A program made the position numbers and the translations under genes. Under the pieces are notes generated by a model, which saw only the letters and a program-made list of their open reading frames with translations, ran no database searches and was not told the origin of the DNA. From NCBI GenBank assembly GCA_905188085.1, contig CAJJKN010000005.1, positions 1 through 64,000 on the forward strand: a stretch of DNA of 64,000 bases. Reading direction: 5' to 3'. The stretch is from an uncultured Bacillota bacterium (GTDB lineage: Bacteria; Bacillota; Clostridia; Christensenellales; QAND01). Below, in pieces: positions 1-8,067 of this stretch; within the stretch, counting starts at the first letter, position 1; each line of letters starts with the position of its first letter.

Positions 1-600
1 TTTGTTATGGAACGCCACGGAATTGAATGGGAACACAAGGGTACTCACGAAAAACACCTGTCTGTTTTGGATTACAAAAAGCAGGAGCGAGAAAAAGAAA
101 TTAACGCTCTTGAAGATAAACTAGCTGAAAAGAAAGATGAATTTCGTGTTATGGCTGACCGCATTGAAAACTTTGATAACGGCGAAAGATCGTTACAAAA
201 TCTTGATGAAAGTATAATGAATGAGCCTGAATATCAGTTGCCTGAACCGCCTGCAATGATGTCGGCGAGAACTTATAAGGCAAAGTTTGTTGAGCCGCTT
301 ATATCCCGATTTAAGTCTTTAATAAGCACCTTATTTGCACGATATTTCAAGGCGTTGGACAGTTACCACAGATTGAACATCACAAACGGAAACCTATATC
401 GTGAAAACGAGAAGTTATCGAAAGTTAATGAAAAATTATCACGAGAGAATGAAAATCTGCGTGCGGAAAACAGGGATTACAAACTTCTCCGCAAAGTATT
501 TGGTCATAAACAAATTGATGACTTGCTTGATAGAGCAAAGTCGGAAAAGCAGTCTAAACAGCGTGAAAAACGCTTTAGAAATTATAAAGATGAAAGGTAG
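1..600 (+). CDS. Mob/Pre-type relaxase (plasmid recombination protein), C-terminal part
   Basis: The reading frame is already open at base 1, so this is the 3' end of a gene that starts before the window. The visible 199 residues begin with a short segment, WEHKGTHEKHLSVLDYK, that resembles the region just after the relaxase domain in Mob/Pre proteins. A long charged coiled coil follows, with heptad-like runs at about residues 25-55 and 130-165, and the C-terminus is basic. Mob/Pre proteins nick oriT of mobilisable plasmids and elements. Here the catalytic part is out of view, so the family call rests on the C-terminal character and on the TnpV gene 9 bp downstream. It marks the left part of the window as mobile DNA. 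Confidence 0.7.
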   Translation, partial: FVMERHGIEWEHKGTHEKHLSVLDYKKQEREKEINALEDKLAEKKDEFRVMADRIENFDNGERSLQNLDESIMNEPEYQLPEPPAMMSARTYKAKFVEPLISRFKSLISTLFARYFKALDSYHRLNITNGNLYRENEKLSKVNEKLSRENENLRAENRDYKLLRKVFGHKQIDDLLDRAKSEKQSKQREKRFRNYKDER

Positions 601-609
601 GACAACACA

Positions 610-990
610 ATGAAACAGCATTTTACGGACGAAAAAACGGGAATCAACTACACCTTGCAAGGAGATTATTATCTACCCGACCTTGCGTTACCCGCTGAAG
701 AACAACAGCCAATCGGCATATGGGGGCAACGACATTTGCGACACATCAAGCAAAATCGAAGGGTACTATACACCAATCTGCTGACAAGCGGCAAGTTAAA
801 CAGTTACCTTGCTGATATTAACCGACAGGCGGAAGAAATGTTTTCTAGGCTGGTGAAACAGATGGCAGAATACGAGGGCGTGACCGAACAACTCAAAGCG
901 GACAATCAAATGGCGTGGGTTGGTCGAATGAATGATATTCGTAGCAGAGCAACAGAAATTGTGAATAATGATTTGATTATTACGTTATAA
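610..990 (+). CDS. tnpV: TnpV family transposon-encoded protein
   Basis: This 126-residue protein matches the TnpV family by eye, with an N-terminal ITYT-like strand (NYTLQGDYYLPDL), a GIWGQRHLRHIKQ segment and an ARxEI-like C-terminal helix. TnpV proteins are encoded on clostridial mobilisable transposons. Their biochemical role is not established. An AAAGGTAGG ribosome binding site precedes the ATG, and the gene starts 9 bp after the relaxase gene, so the two are probably co-transcribed. A strong terminator follows at once. Confidence 0.8.
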   Translation: MKQHFTDEKTGINYTLQGDYYLPDLALPAEEQQPIGIWGQRHLRHIKQNRRVLYTNLLTSGKLNSYLADINRQAEEMFSRLVKQMAEYEGVTEQLKADNQMAWVGRMNDIRSRATEIVNNDLIITL

Positions 991-996
991 ATGTTT

Positions 997-1037
997 CGGG
1001 GTAGCACAGTGATTGTACTATGCTACCCCGTTTTTTT
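997..1037 (+). terminator. Rho-independent terminator after tnpV
   Basis: A perfect 10-bp stem (997-1006 with 1021-1030) is extended by three inner pairs after one mismatch and followed by seven T. The T-run lies over the stop codon of the converging minus-strand gene at 1036-1212. Confidence 0.92.
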
Positions 1038-1212
1038 ACTTATCATTTTTTGCCGGCTGAACATTTGAGCCTTTATTAGGTGGTTGAGTAGATATAGACT
1101 TTGTAGGTTGATACCCTTCATTTATTCCTTTCTTGGGTTGATATCCACGTTGCTCACTGTTAGGCTGATAGCCAAAATTTGTATTAGGATTAGGCTTCTT
1201 TGTGTCGCTCAT
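1036..1212 (-). CDS. Small GYQP-repeat protein of unknown function
   Basis: I read a 58-residue open frame from ATG at 1212 to TAA at 1036-1038. It has a good ribosome binding site (AAAGGAAG) just upstream and starts only 13 bp after the DUF6338 gene ends. The protein is hydrophilic, Pro/Asn/Lys/Gln-rich and probably disordered. It contains GYQP three times, at residues 14-17, 23-26 and 33-36, with 9-10 residue spacing. There is no signal peptide or membrane segment. It is the last gene of the defence-like operon. I do not recognise a family. The periodic motif looks like a short linear motif for binding a partner, but that is inference. Confidence 0.75.
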   Translation of the reverse strand: MSDTKKPNPNTNFGYQPNSEQRGYQPKKGINEGYQPTKSISTQPPNKGSNVQPAKNDK

Positions 1213-1225
1213 TTTTTCACTTCCT

Positions 1226-1822
1226 TTAAATTAGAAATTCTATAGTTTCAACTTCATCTTTTGCAACAAGTATTCCATTGCTTTTGTCATCTTCTACCCA
1301 AGTCATATCTTCTTTAATATTGTAAGTTTTTTCAATATAAAGATCTCGTTCTTCAGCGTCAGAAGATGCAAAAGAATGCTCGGAGAATTTTCCATATATG
1401 GTTTTACCATTCTTCAAAGTTACAATGATCCACGCTTCTTCTTGTTTTGAAAAGTAATAATCCCATGCAGTTGGAACGGGATGAATCTTGTTGACCCTCA
1501 TTTTTGCAAATAACCACTCGATGAATCCCTTTTGCTTTACAACCCCGATAAAAATAGCAAGTAGAGTTGCTCCTACTACAGTTATTGCAAGCAGCGAAAT
1601 CCAATAAATTGTGGGATGTTCTTCAGAAATTTTATTGAGCAATAGATACGCCCAACTCCAAACTGCACAATTAACAATGCTATACAACAAACAAGAGAAA
1701 AAATACTTTGTATCGTTATGTTTAATAGGCGGAACCAATGTATCCATAATGCTTTTGATAATAAAACCAGGAAGAAGGAATATGCAGGTGTAGAATACTA
1801 CTTCAAATGAATCAATAGTCAT
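1226..1822 (-). CDS. DUF6338 family membrane protein
   Basis: The 198-residue product has three predicted membrane segments, at about residues 7-26, 40-62 and 72-95. A soluble C-terminal half follows (WIIVTLKNGKTIYGKF ... GILVAKDEVETIEFL), probably a small beta-barrel. This arrangement fits DUF6338, for which no function is established. The start ATG at 1822 follows a GGGGGTG site 15 bp after the Res stop codon, so it belongs to the same transcript as the restriction genes. Its place in a restriction operon suggests a membrane accessory subunit or a second defence effector, by context only. Confidence 0.75.
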   Translation of the reverse strand: MTIDSFEVVFYTCIFLLPGFIIKSIMDTLVPPIKHNDTKYFFSCLLYSIVNCAVWSWAYLLLNKISEEHPTIYWISLLAITVVGATLLAIFIGVVKQKGFIEWLFAKMRVNKIHPVPTAWDYYFSKQEEAWIIVTLKNGKTIYGKFSEHSFASSDAEERDLYIEKTYNIKEDMTWVEDDKSNGILVAKDEVETIEFLI

Positions 1823-1837
1823 ATTCCAACACCCCCA

Positions 1838-4024
1838 TCACGGCAATACGCTTTCAAGCACTTGCCAATCATTACTGCCTATATCATCGGAATAGTGATA
1901 CATACAGATACACAGTTCATCGGTAGTTGCATCGTTACGCACGATACCACCCTTTAAGCCGTGCTCATCAAGATATGCTTTCAACACACCAAATTTCTTC
2001 GGTGTATAAAGGTCAATATCTTGACTATTACCGCTACGGTCAAATCCGCCTTTGGTTTCGATAATCCACAACTCACCGTTTACGGAAATAATATAGTCGG
2101 GGTAGAACAGTTTTTGTCTATTGGAATTGTCCACATAGACGATAGAAAAATACTCGTTGCCCTTGTCCCCGTTCTTATACCACCATTCAACACTGTCGGA
2201 ACGCTCACAGAATTTTTCAAATTTAACCTCCGGCACAGAGCGTGGTGCAGCAGAGGAAAGATAATTCTGATACACGTTCTTTTTCATAATGAGCTGTGTT
2301 TTTGCATCACCGTTATAGGTAAACAAACAAGACTGCGGAATGCGGAACTCATAATAAGATTTCTGCTTAATTTCCAACTGCAATTGTGCTAACTCATAAG
2401 CCATAGCTTCACGAACTAAATGGCGTAGTCGGTCGGCATTGTTTAGTACAAATGCGTAAACTTCTCTCGGCTCTAAAGCAAGGATCTTGCGACTATACTT
2501 GAAATTCTTATCAAATAGTTTACGGATAATGGTATTCATATAGGAGTATTCCATACCAATTTCCATGCCGATTTTACCGATTTCGTGGTGGTAATCTCGT
2601 CCGTGCTTATGGGTGTTTAGTTTTTCTGTAACTGCAATAGTGTTCATATCTGCTGCCGCAAAATCAAGAGTAGCAGTTTCGCCTGACAGGGTATGCTTCA
2701 CGATATTTTCACTCAGTTCATATCCTGCGGTTTGCAAACGGGTGTGATTTTCCGTCTTGTCCGTACCAACTCCGAGTTCTTTTTGAGCATAGGATACAAC
2801 AGCTTGTAGTGCCTTTTGCGGATTACGGGTACTTGTAATCATTGTTCTCTGCTCACTAATGAGCATTACATCTTTATGCTCGTTTTTGAGGAAAAGAGTA
2901 CAAGCATTTAACGCACCCTTATCGAGAGCCAGTTTTACACCTGCGGTAAATTTTTCGTCGAGAGTGTAAAGATAGCAACTATCAAGCAGATCACTTTGAT
3001 AATGCTTTGCTTCGGGCATACGGCGAATACGTCCTATGGTTTGTATTTCAAAGGTTTCGTCCATATTATCACGGAGCTTTACGAGAATATGTGCTCTCGG
3101 ACAATCCCAACCTGTAGCAACCGCTTGCTTTATGATAACGGCAGAAGATACGGCATTAGGTTTGTCAATCCCCTCCAAGTTTTCGTGTTGGTCGGAGAGC
3201 CATACCGCAAGTTGTCCGTTTTCGTAAGTCAATCCTTGTGTTTCAAGGTAGCGTTCCACGCCGTCCTGTAAGGTTTCTGATTTATTCGGAATCTGAATCA
3301 CGATAAGCGGGTTAATATCAGTATCGTTTTGTAAAAATGCTGCACGGAGTTCTCTCTGCTTTAGGAGTGCCTTTTCAAGAAGAAACGCCGTTTGATCGTC
3401 CGTTTCTATCGTTTGCGGAAAATCTTGGTTGATAACAAGCATTTTCTTGATAAGTCCCGCCGCAATTACATCTTCTTCGGGTATTTCGATGATTTCCGCC
3501 TTTGCTATGCCTTTCGGGGTAGCAGAACAGCGGATAATCTTGTCCGTGTGAAAATACTGTATGATTTCATCAGCTTTTATTGTGTTGTTTTGGTGGCTCT
3601 CGTCAACGATAATAATAAAACGAATACCGTCATTGAGGGCGTGCTGAATATGCTCTATAAAATTGGTTCGTTCGCTGTCTTTAAGGGCGTTATTACCTTT
3701 CTTGGTGAGCTTCTCCCAATTTATAAAGCAACTGTCGTTTTCCTCAAAACCTGATGTCATAACATCGGAGAGCAGTTTGGTCTGTGAAGCGTGGATATAC
3801 TTATCCATTTTCGCCTTGCTCTGTTCCTCAAGGTTGCCCTTACCCGGCGTGAGCCACACAAAGACAGTCTTCGGAAAAGATTGTATGTATTGGTGCATAA
3901 AATAGGTCAGAATAATGGTTTTACCACTACCCGTAGGGCTTTTGAGGATAATATCACGGGCAGGCTTGTCCATAGCCTCAAACAGCGATTTTACTGCTGC
4001 AAGCTGAAATTCTTTTAGCTCCAT
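1838..4024 (-). CDS. Type III restriction enzyme Res subunit (helicase-nuclease)
   Basis: This is a 728-residue superfamily 2 translocase. A Walker A motif (SPTGSGKT) is at residues 29-36, the Walker B/DEAH box reads DESH at 141-144, motif III is SAT at 167-169, and a QTIGRIRRM motif VI follows. The C-terminus carries a PD-(D/E)xK nuclease signature, PDY at 641-643 and ETKGG at 656-660. In type III systems Res uses ATP to communicate between two unmodified sites and cuts DNA near one of them, always with the Mod subunit. All key residues are present, so it looks functional. It is somewhat shorter than the classical ~900-residue Res. Its ATG lies 2 bp after the stop of the preceding small gene. 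Confidence 0.93.
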   Translation of the reverse strand: MELKEFQLAAVKSLFEAMDKPARDIILKSPTGSGKTIILTYFMHQYIQSFPKTVFVWLTPGKGNLEEQSKAKMDKYIHASQTKLLSDVMTSGFEENDSCFINWEKLTKKGNNALKDSERTNFIEHIQHALNDGIRFIIIVDESHQNNTIKADEIIQYFHTDKIIRCSATPKGIAKAEIIEIPEEDVIAAGLIKKMLVINQDFPQTIETDDQTAFLLEKALLKQRELRAAFLQNDTDINPLIVIQIPNKSETLQDGVERYLETQGLTYENGQLAVWLSDQHENLEGIDKPNAVSSAVIIKQAVATGWDCPRAHILVKLRDNMDETFEIQTIGRIRRMPEAKHYQSDLLDSCYLYTLDEKFTAGVKLALDKGALNACTLFLKNEHKDVMLISEQRTMITSTRNPQKALQAVVSYAQKELGVGTDKTENHTRLQTAGYELSENIVKHTLSGETATLDFAAADMNTIAVTEKLNTHKHGRDYHHEIGKIGMEIGMEYSYMNTIIRKLFDKNFKYSRKILALEPREVYAFVLNNADRLRHLVREAMAYELAQLQLEIKQKSYYEFRIPQSCLFTYNGDAKTQLIMKKNVYQNYLSSAAPRSVPEVKFEKFCERSDSVEWWYKNGDKGNEYFSIVYVDNSNRQKLFYPDYIISVNGELWIIETKGGFDRSGNSQDIDLYTPKKFGVLKAYLDEHGLKGGIVRNDATTDELCICMYHYSDDIGSNDWQVLESVLP

Positions 4025-4026
4025 AC

Positions 4027-4464
4027 TTATTTCTCACCATCCTTTGCCTTGAAAGCATCTGTAAATGCTTTTGACATTTGCTGTTGCACTTCAGGAGTAT
4101 TTATAGCAGAAGAAACCATGCCACCCATAAGTCCGCTGAAAATATCTTTCACTGCTCCGTATTTAGCGGTATTCTCAGCTTCGCTTTCTTGTTGCTTGAG
4201 TTTTAATTCATATTCCTTTTGCATTAACTCCAATTTGCGAACATGTTCTCTATCTTTTTCTTCTGCTTCAAGACGATATTTTTCTTTTAATGAATCAATA
4301 TCAACTTTGTGTTGTTCCATTAACTTTTTGATATCGTGTTCATTTTGTTCTTGAACTATTTTAACTTGAGAAGACGCGTTTTTATGTGCAACCAAATAGG
4401 ATACTATTCCCGTAACAACGGCAGGAATACATGCTATAAGTAGTGTCTGTAAAAAGTCATTCAT
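4027..4464 (-). CDS. Small membrane-anchored coiled-coil protein
   Basis: The 145-residue product has one N-terminal membrane helix at about residues 5-25. A long charged coiled coil follows at about residues 32-100, rich in Glu, Lys and Gln. The C-terminal region, with a Gly/Met-rich patch (FSGLMGGMVSSAI), is short and less charged. It overlaps the mod stop codon by 4 bp (ATGA) and ends 2 bp before the Res start, so its translation is coupled to both. I recognise no family. Insertion of a membrane/coiled-coil gene between mod and res is not part of the standard type III layout. Its position suggests a partner of Mod or Res at the membrane. Confidence 0.8.
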   Translation of the reverse strand: MNDFLQTLLIACIPAVVTGIVSYLVAHKNASSQVKIVQEQNEHDIKKLMEQHKVDIDSLKEKYRLEAEEKDREHVRKLELMQKEYELKLKQQESEAENTAKYGAVKDIFSGLMGGMVSSAINTPEVQQQMSKAFTDAFKAKDGEK

Positions 4465-6890
4465 TCTTTTCCCTCCTGTAAATCCCTATAGTAATAATCG
4501 GGAATAATGCTGATTTCAATGCCACGAGTGCTTAAAATCTGTTCCTGCTCAACACTTGGCAAAAGGTCGTGTCCCATATACAGTTTGCGGCACTTTGTAA
4601 AAGCATCGGTATTTGCGATGAATTCGTCAAGTTCTTCTTCGGTCAGCACAATACCGATTTCATCATTTCCCGTAAAGTTCACGCCGTTTTCAAGCTCAAC
4701 GAGTTCACGGATATGCTTTAAGAGATCGTCCGCATATTCGTAATACATGCGCTCATTTATAGGAACATAGTCTACCTTGTAATATTTAAGACTTGCCTCG
4801 TAATTTTCTTTATCAATTACTCGCTTTATGCGTTCATATGTAACATCACGGCAAATATTGTTTTCGTTGTTGGTGCAGAGAATAAAGCGACGGTTACTAT
4901 GTTCGTTACTTGCATTGTATTTTAGTACAGCGTGACCAAGTGTCCCGCTACCAGCAAAGAAATCGAGAATTATACTGTTATCTTTTGAACCCATCTTAAT
5001 AATTCGTTCAATAAGACGTGTGGGTTTTGGATTAGTAAACACCACTTTGCCGTCGAAAATAGATTTTAGTTCACGTGCACCTTCTTGGTTATGCCCGACT
5101 TCAGCACTCGTCCACCAAGAGTCAGGTGTACGACCTTGTTGAACTTCTGACAAATAACGTTTCTTGCGAGGAAAAGAAGTTCCGTTCTTACCAAACCAAA
5201 TTCTGTTTTCTGCAATTAAAGTACGCATATTATCTTCGGAGTACACCCAATGTTTACCCTCAGGAACATTGAAAATTTTGCCTGTTGGTCCTATTACATC
5301 ATAATTACCATTTGTACGTACTTCGTTTGCAACTAAATCTCCTGATTGCCAAGGTCCTCTTGGATCGTTATCGGGATTTTTATAGCGGCTGTTCATTTCG
5401 TCCGTTCTGTCAAGAAGATTAAATTTAAGCAGATCAATATTTTTGGCATATACAAAGATAAAATCATGATTTACGGATATGTATTTAGCATCATTTTTTA
5501 TGCTATGAATTTTTTGCCACATACAAGTTGTAACAAAGTTTTGCCAACCAAATACTTCATCGCAGATTAATTTAAGAGCGGCAAACTCATTATCGTCAAT
5601 AGAGATGAAAATACATCCTGTAGGAGATAGCAGAGTTCGGGCAAGTTCCAAACGATGCTTCATAAAGGAAGTCCATTTTGAATGTCGGTAATTATCCCCG
5701 TTATCAACCAAAGCATCTGAATATGTAAAACCGGTGCTCATTGTGTTATATGGCGGATCTATGTAGATAAGGTCAATTTTGCCCTTGTGTGTTTTTTCAA
5801 GTAACTGCAACGAAGCAAGGTTGTCGCCCTCAATGAGAAAGTTCATTTCACCGCCGTTGTCGATATAAAGGTCGCTCTGTTCGGTCAGAACGGGTGTGTG
5901 GGTGGCAAGTACCTCGTCAATTTCCTCACGATGTTCCTCAAAAACCAGTCCATATTTCTTGCCGTTCACATCTTTTTCCAAATCGGAAAGATATGAGAGT
6001 AGATTGGCTGTATTCTCGTCCTGCGGTGCAGATGATATAAAGGTGCGAATATCTTTAATTTTAGCAAGTAAACCTTCTCGCCTCTGTTTTGATACGTTAC
6101 CCGTTTTAGTTTTATCAACAGTTTCCTTGGCTTCTGTCTCAGACACTGTGCTATCTTCGCTTTCTCCAAAGATTGAATCTATTAAATCGTATACGCCGGA
6201 ATCCTCCCAAAACTCGTTAATGCCCAACTTGTCAAGCGCCTTATCGGTAGCATATTCCGTAACAGGGTTACACACAAATGTAGTTATAATTATCAAAATT
6301 TTAATAGCTATAAACCACATGCTCTTTTTAATCTTGTCCCATTCAGCTTTAGGCGAAAACTGCTTTTTGTTGACAATCTCTGTGATTTCCTCATTGATAT
6401 CGTCCTGCGTGATTTCGCCGCTTTCATATAACTTTTCGGCAGCATCTACAGAAAAATCATCCGTAACCATATCTGATAAAAAGTCGTATTTGGGGAGAGC
6501 GTCAATAATACTCGCAATCCCTGAAAGATTTAATCCCGATATAGCACTCATAGCGGATGCACTTGTCTGTAATCCCGATATAATACCTTTGATATTCAAG
6601 GTGTCAAAGGCTTTTGTCTGCTCAAAAATCGGAGCATAGGCAAAATTCATCGCCTTAATAGACTCTGAGATTGGAGCAACGGTCCTTCTATATTCTTCGA
6701 GTGCCGCAGTGGCACCGCCCATAGATGATTTTACGGCATTGAGCGTACTTTGTAGTTCTCTTACTGCAGCAAACGCACCTGTTGTTTCCATTTTAAGTGC
6801 AGCAGTCAAGGCACCGGTTTCCTGCAATTTTCGCATAGCGTCAAGTGCAGGAGTATTCAAAAAATCATATGGATTATTGTTTATACTCAT
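4461..6890 (-). CDS. Type III DNA modification methylase (Mod) with added membrane N-terminus
   Basis: The 809-residue protein has a Mod core from about residue 265, beginning with the typical LLAKIKDIRTFI leader. Catalytic motif DPPY is at 378-381 and the SAM-binding FAGSG at 645-649, with the target recognition domain between them. This beta-class order predicts N6-adenine methylation. Residues 1-260 are not part of ordinary Mod proteins. They are Ala/Ser/Thr-rich with helical repeats, contain an acidic DDINEEI-type patch at about 163-170 and one strong membrane helix at 191-207, then an acidic linker. The start ATG has an AAGGAAG site and sits 18 bp after the abiEii remnant. Mod should recognise a short asymmetric site and direct Res; the extension suggests membrane tethering or an added sensor. 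Confidence 0.92.
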   Translation of the reverse strand: MSINNNPYDFLNTPALDAMRKLQETGALTAALKMETTGAFAAVRELQSTLNAVKSSMGGATAALEEYRRTVAPISESIKAMNFAYAPIFEQTKAFDTLNIKGIISGLQTSASAMSAISGLNLSGIASIIDALPKYDFLSDMVTDDFSVDAAEKLYESGEITQDDINEEITEIVNKKQFSPKAEWDKIKKSMWFIAIKILIIITTFVCNPVTEYATDKALDKLGINEFWEDSGVYDLIDSIFGESEDSTVSETEAKETVDKTKTGNVSKQRREGLLAKIKDIRTFISSAPQDENTANLLSYLSDLEKDVNGKKYGLVFEEHREEIDEVLATHTPVLTEQSDLYIDNGGEMNFLIEGDNLASLQLLEKTHKGKIDLIYIDPPYNTMSTGFTYSDALVDNGDNYRHSKWTSFMKHRLELARTLLSPTGCIFISIDDNEFAALKLICDEVFGWQNFVTTCMWQKIHSIKNDAKYISVNHDFIFVYAKNIDLLKFNLLDRTDEMNSRYKNPDNDPRGPWQSGDLVANEVRTNGNYDVIGPTGKIFNVPEGKHWVYSEDNMRTLIAENRIWFGKNGTSFPRKKRYLSEVQQGRTPDSWWTSAEVGHNQEGARELKSIFDGKVVFTNPKPTRLIERIIKMGSKDNSIILDFFAGSGTLGHAVLKYNASNEHSNRRFILCTNNENNICRDVTYERIKRVIDKENYEASLKYYKVDYVPINERMYYEYADDLLKHIRELVELENGVNFTGNDEIGIVLTEEELDEFIANTDAFTKCRKLYMGHDLLPSVEQEQILSTRGIEISIIPDYYYRDLQEGKE

Positions 6891-6908
6891 AACTTCCTTC
6901 TATTACAT

Positions 6909-7390
6909 TCACTCACTGTTCGGAGCAGTCCAATTACCTGTGAACGCATTGCCTTCTACCGCTGCCACAAACGGTTTTGTTAAAAACGTCTTTATTGTTT
7001 TCAGCACGGTGCCGTAATCATCCGTTTTTGTATCAATTTTGCGAACAAAGGCTTTCCACTTTTTCTGCATTGCGCCGTCGCTGTCAAAGCCCATTACCTG
7101 CTCAAACTGTTCAACAGTAAAGCTATGCCCACGGTTTTCAACTGCTCTGGCGTATTTGGCATTTGGCGGAGCAAGAAGTCAACATCAACTGTTACTCGGC
7201 TGTCAAAGTCGGTAAGGGAATAGATAAACAAGCCGCCTTTCAGCACAAGATTTTCTGCATATTTGGATTTTTCCAAACGGCGCAGAAATTCCTCTTGGCA
7301 AAAGAGTTGCAGACAAAGCTGATAACTTCTTCCGCTTTCGGCAGCCTTATTTTTCAGTCGTGCAAGCACAGATGCAGCAATATCAGCCAT
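6909..7390 (-). pseudogene. AbiEii-type nucleotidyltransferase toxin, internally deleted
   Basis: Two frames together give the two ends of an AbiEii toxin. Frame A (7390 to about 7140) encodes the N-terminus with VLKGG and the metal-binding VDVDF motif. Frame B (about 7150 to 6909) encodes the C-terminus, beginning NRGHSFTVEQFEQVMGFDSD. The junction is near 7135-7150, where the frame changes and roughly 120-140 residues of the usual ~290 are missing, including the later catalytic motifs. The frame A product continues only about 12 more residues to a stop at 7094. The toxin should therefore be inactive. It overlaps the end of the antitoxin gene by 8 bp, the normal abiE arrangement. The size of the loss is estimated from family knowledge. 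Confidence 0.85.
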
Positions 7391-8012
7391 TAAGCAGTAC
7401 CTCCATTACATTCATCATTTTTTTATACACGCCCATTTCCTTTGCATATTTGGAAAGAGTGGCAAGGTTTTTCTTTTCATCTGCTACGTAGGCGTTGATT
7501 GCTTTATTAAATATCTCATTATCCAGTTTCGTGCGGTATTTGAAACAGTCACAGATAGTGCGTTCACGGTCATATACGGGAAGCGTGACACCGTTAAAAG
7601 TACCTGTTGTTTCACCGAGGTGGTACATATCGTTCTGAACATAATACGCCTTTACCGGCACTTCTTCCTGTATGGCTTTTACGGTTCTGGAATAGGAACG
7701 GGGAACGGCAATCGTCCATTCACGGGGCGCAAAATCGCTGTAACCGTAATAAAACAGCGCCGAGTCAACACAAATGATGCCTTGTGTCATCAATTTGGAA
7801 AGGAGAACTTCTTCTTTGAGTTCATCCCCAACAGACAGCTTATAATAACCGTGCTTGACACGTTCAATATATCCCTGCTTAAAAAGCGTATAAACATCTT
7901 GTTCTTTCAGTCCGGCAGAAATGAAATCAGATTTCTTTGCAACTTCACCGACTGTATTAAATACTTCGTTTACGATATCGCGCTTACTCAAACTGCCACC
8001 AACTTTCTGCAC
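7383..8012 (-). CDS. AbiEi family type IV antitoxin / transcriptional regulator
   Basis: The 209-residue protein has an N-terminal winged helix (SKRDIVNEVFNTVGEVAKKSDFISAG, then LFKQGYIERVKHGYY). The AbiEi C-terminal domain follows (SALFYYGYSDFAPREWTIAVPR ... VYDRERTICDCFKYR). AbiEi proteins repress their own promoter and protect against the AbiEii nucleotidyltransferase. The frame opens with GTG at 8012, but a TTG at 7991 after GGTGG gives the more usual MSKRDI start, so the start is uncertain. It is first in the operon leading into mod and res. With the toxin deleted, it may now act only as the operon's regulator. Confidence 0.88.
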   Translation of the reverse strand: MQKVGGSLSKRDIVNEVFNTVGEVAKKSDFISAGLKEQDVYTLFKQGYIERVKHGYYKLSVGDELKEEVLLSKLMTQGIICVDSALFYYGYSDFAPREWTIAVPRSYSRTVKAIQEEVPVKAYYVQNDMYHLGETTGTFNGVTLPVYDRERTICDCFKYRTKLDNEIFNKAINAYVADEKKNLATLSKYAKEMGVYKKMMNVMEVLLNG

Positions 8013-8038
8013 GCAGTATTCTCATTATGCGTGTTTAT

Positions 8039-8067
8039 ATTATAATAGATTGTTCCCTAAATCGCAA
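8039..8067 (-). promoter_or_regulatory. Promoter of the abiE-mod-res operon
   Basis: On the minus strand a TTGCGA -35 (8062-8067) and a consensus TATAAT -10 (8039-8044) are separated by 17 bp, about 25 bp upstream of the AbiEi start. No other convincing promoter was seen between this point and the end of the operon at 1036. Confidence 0.7.
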
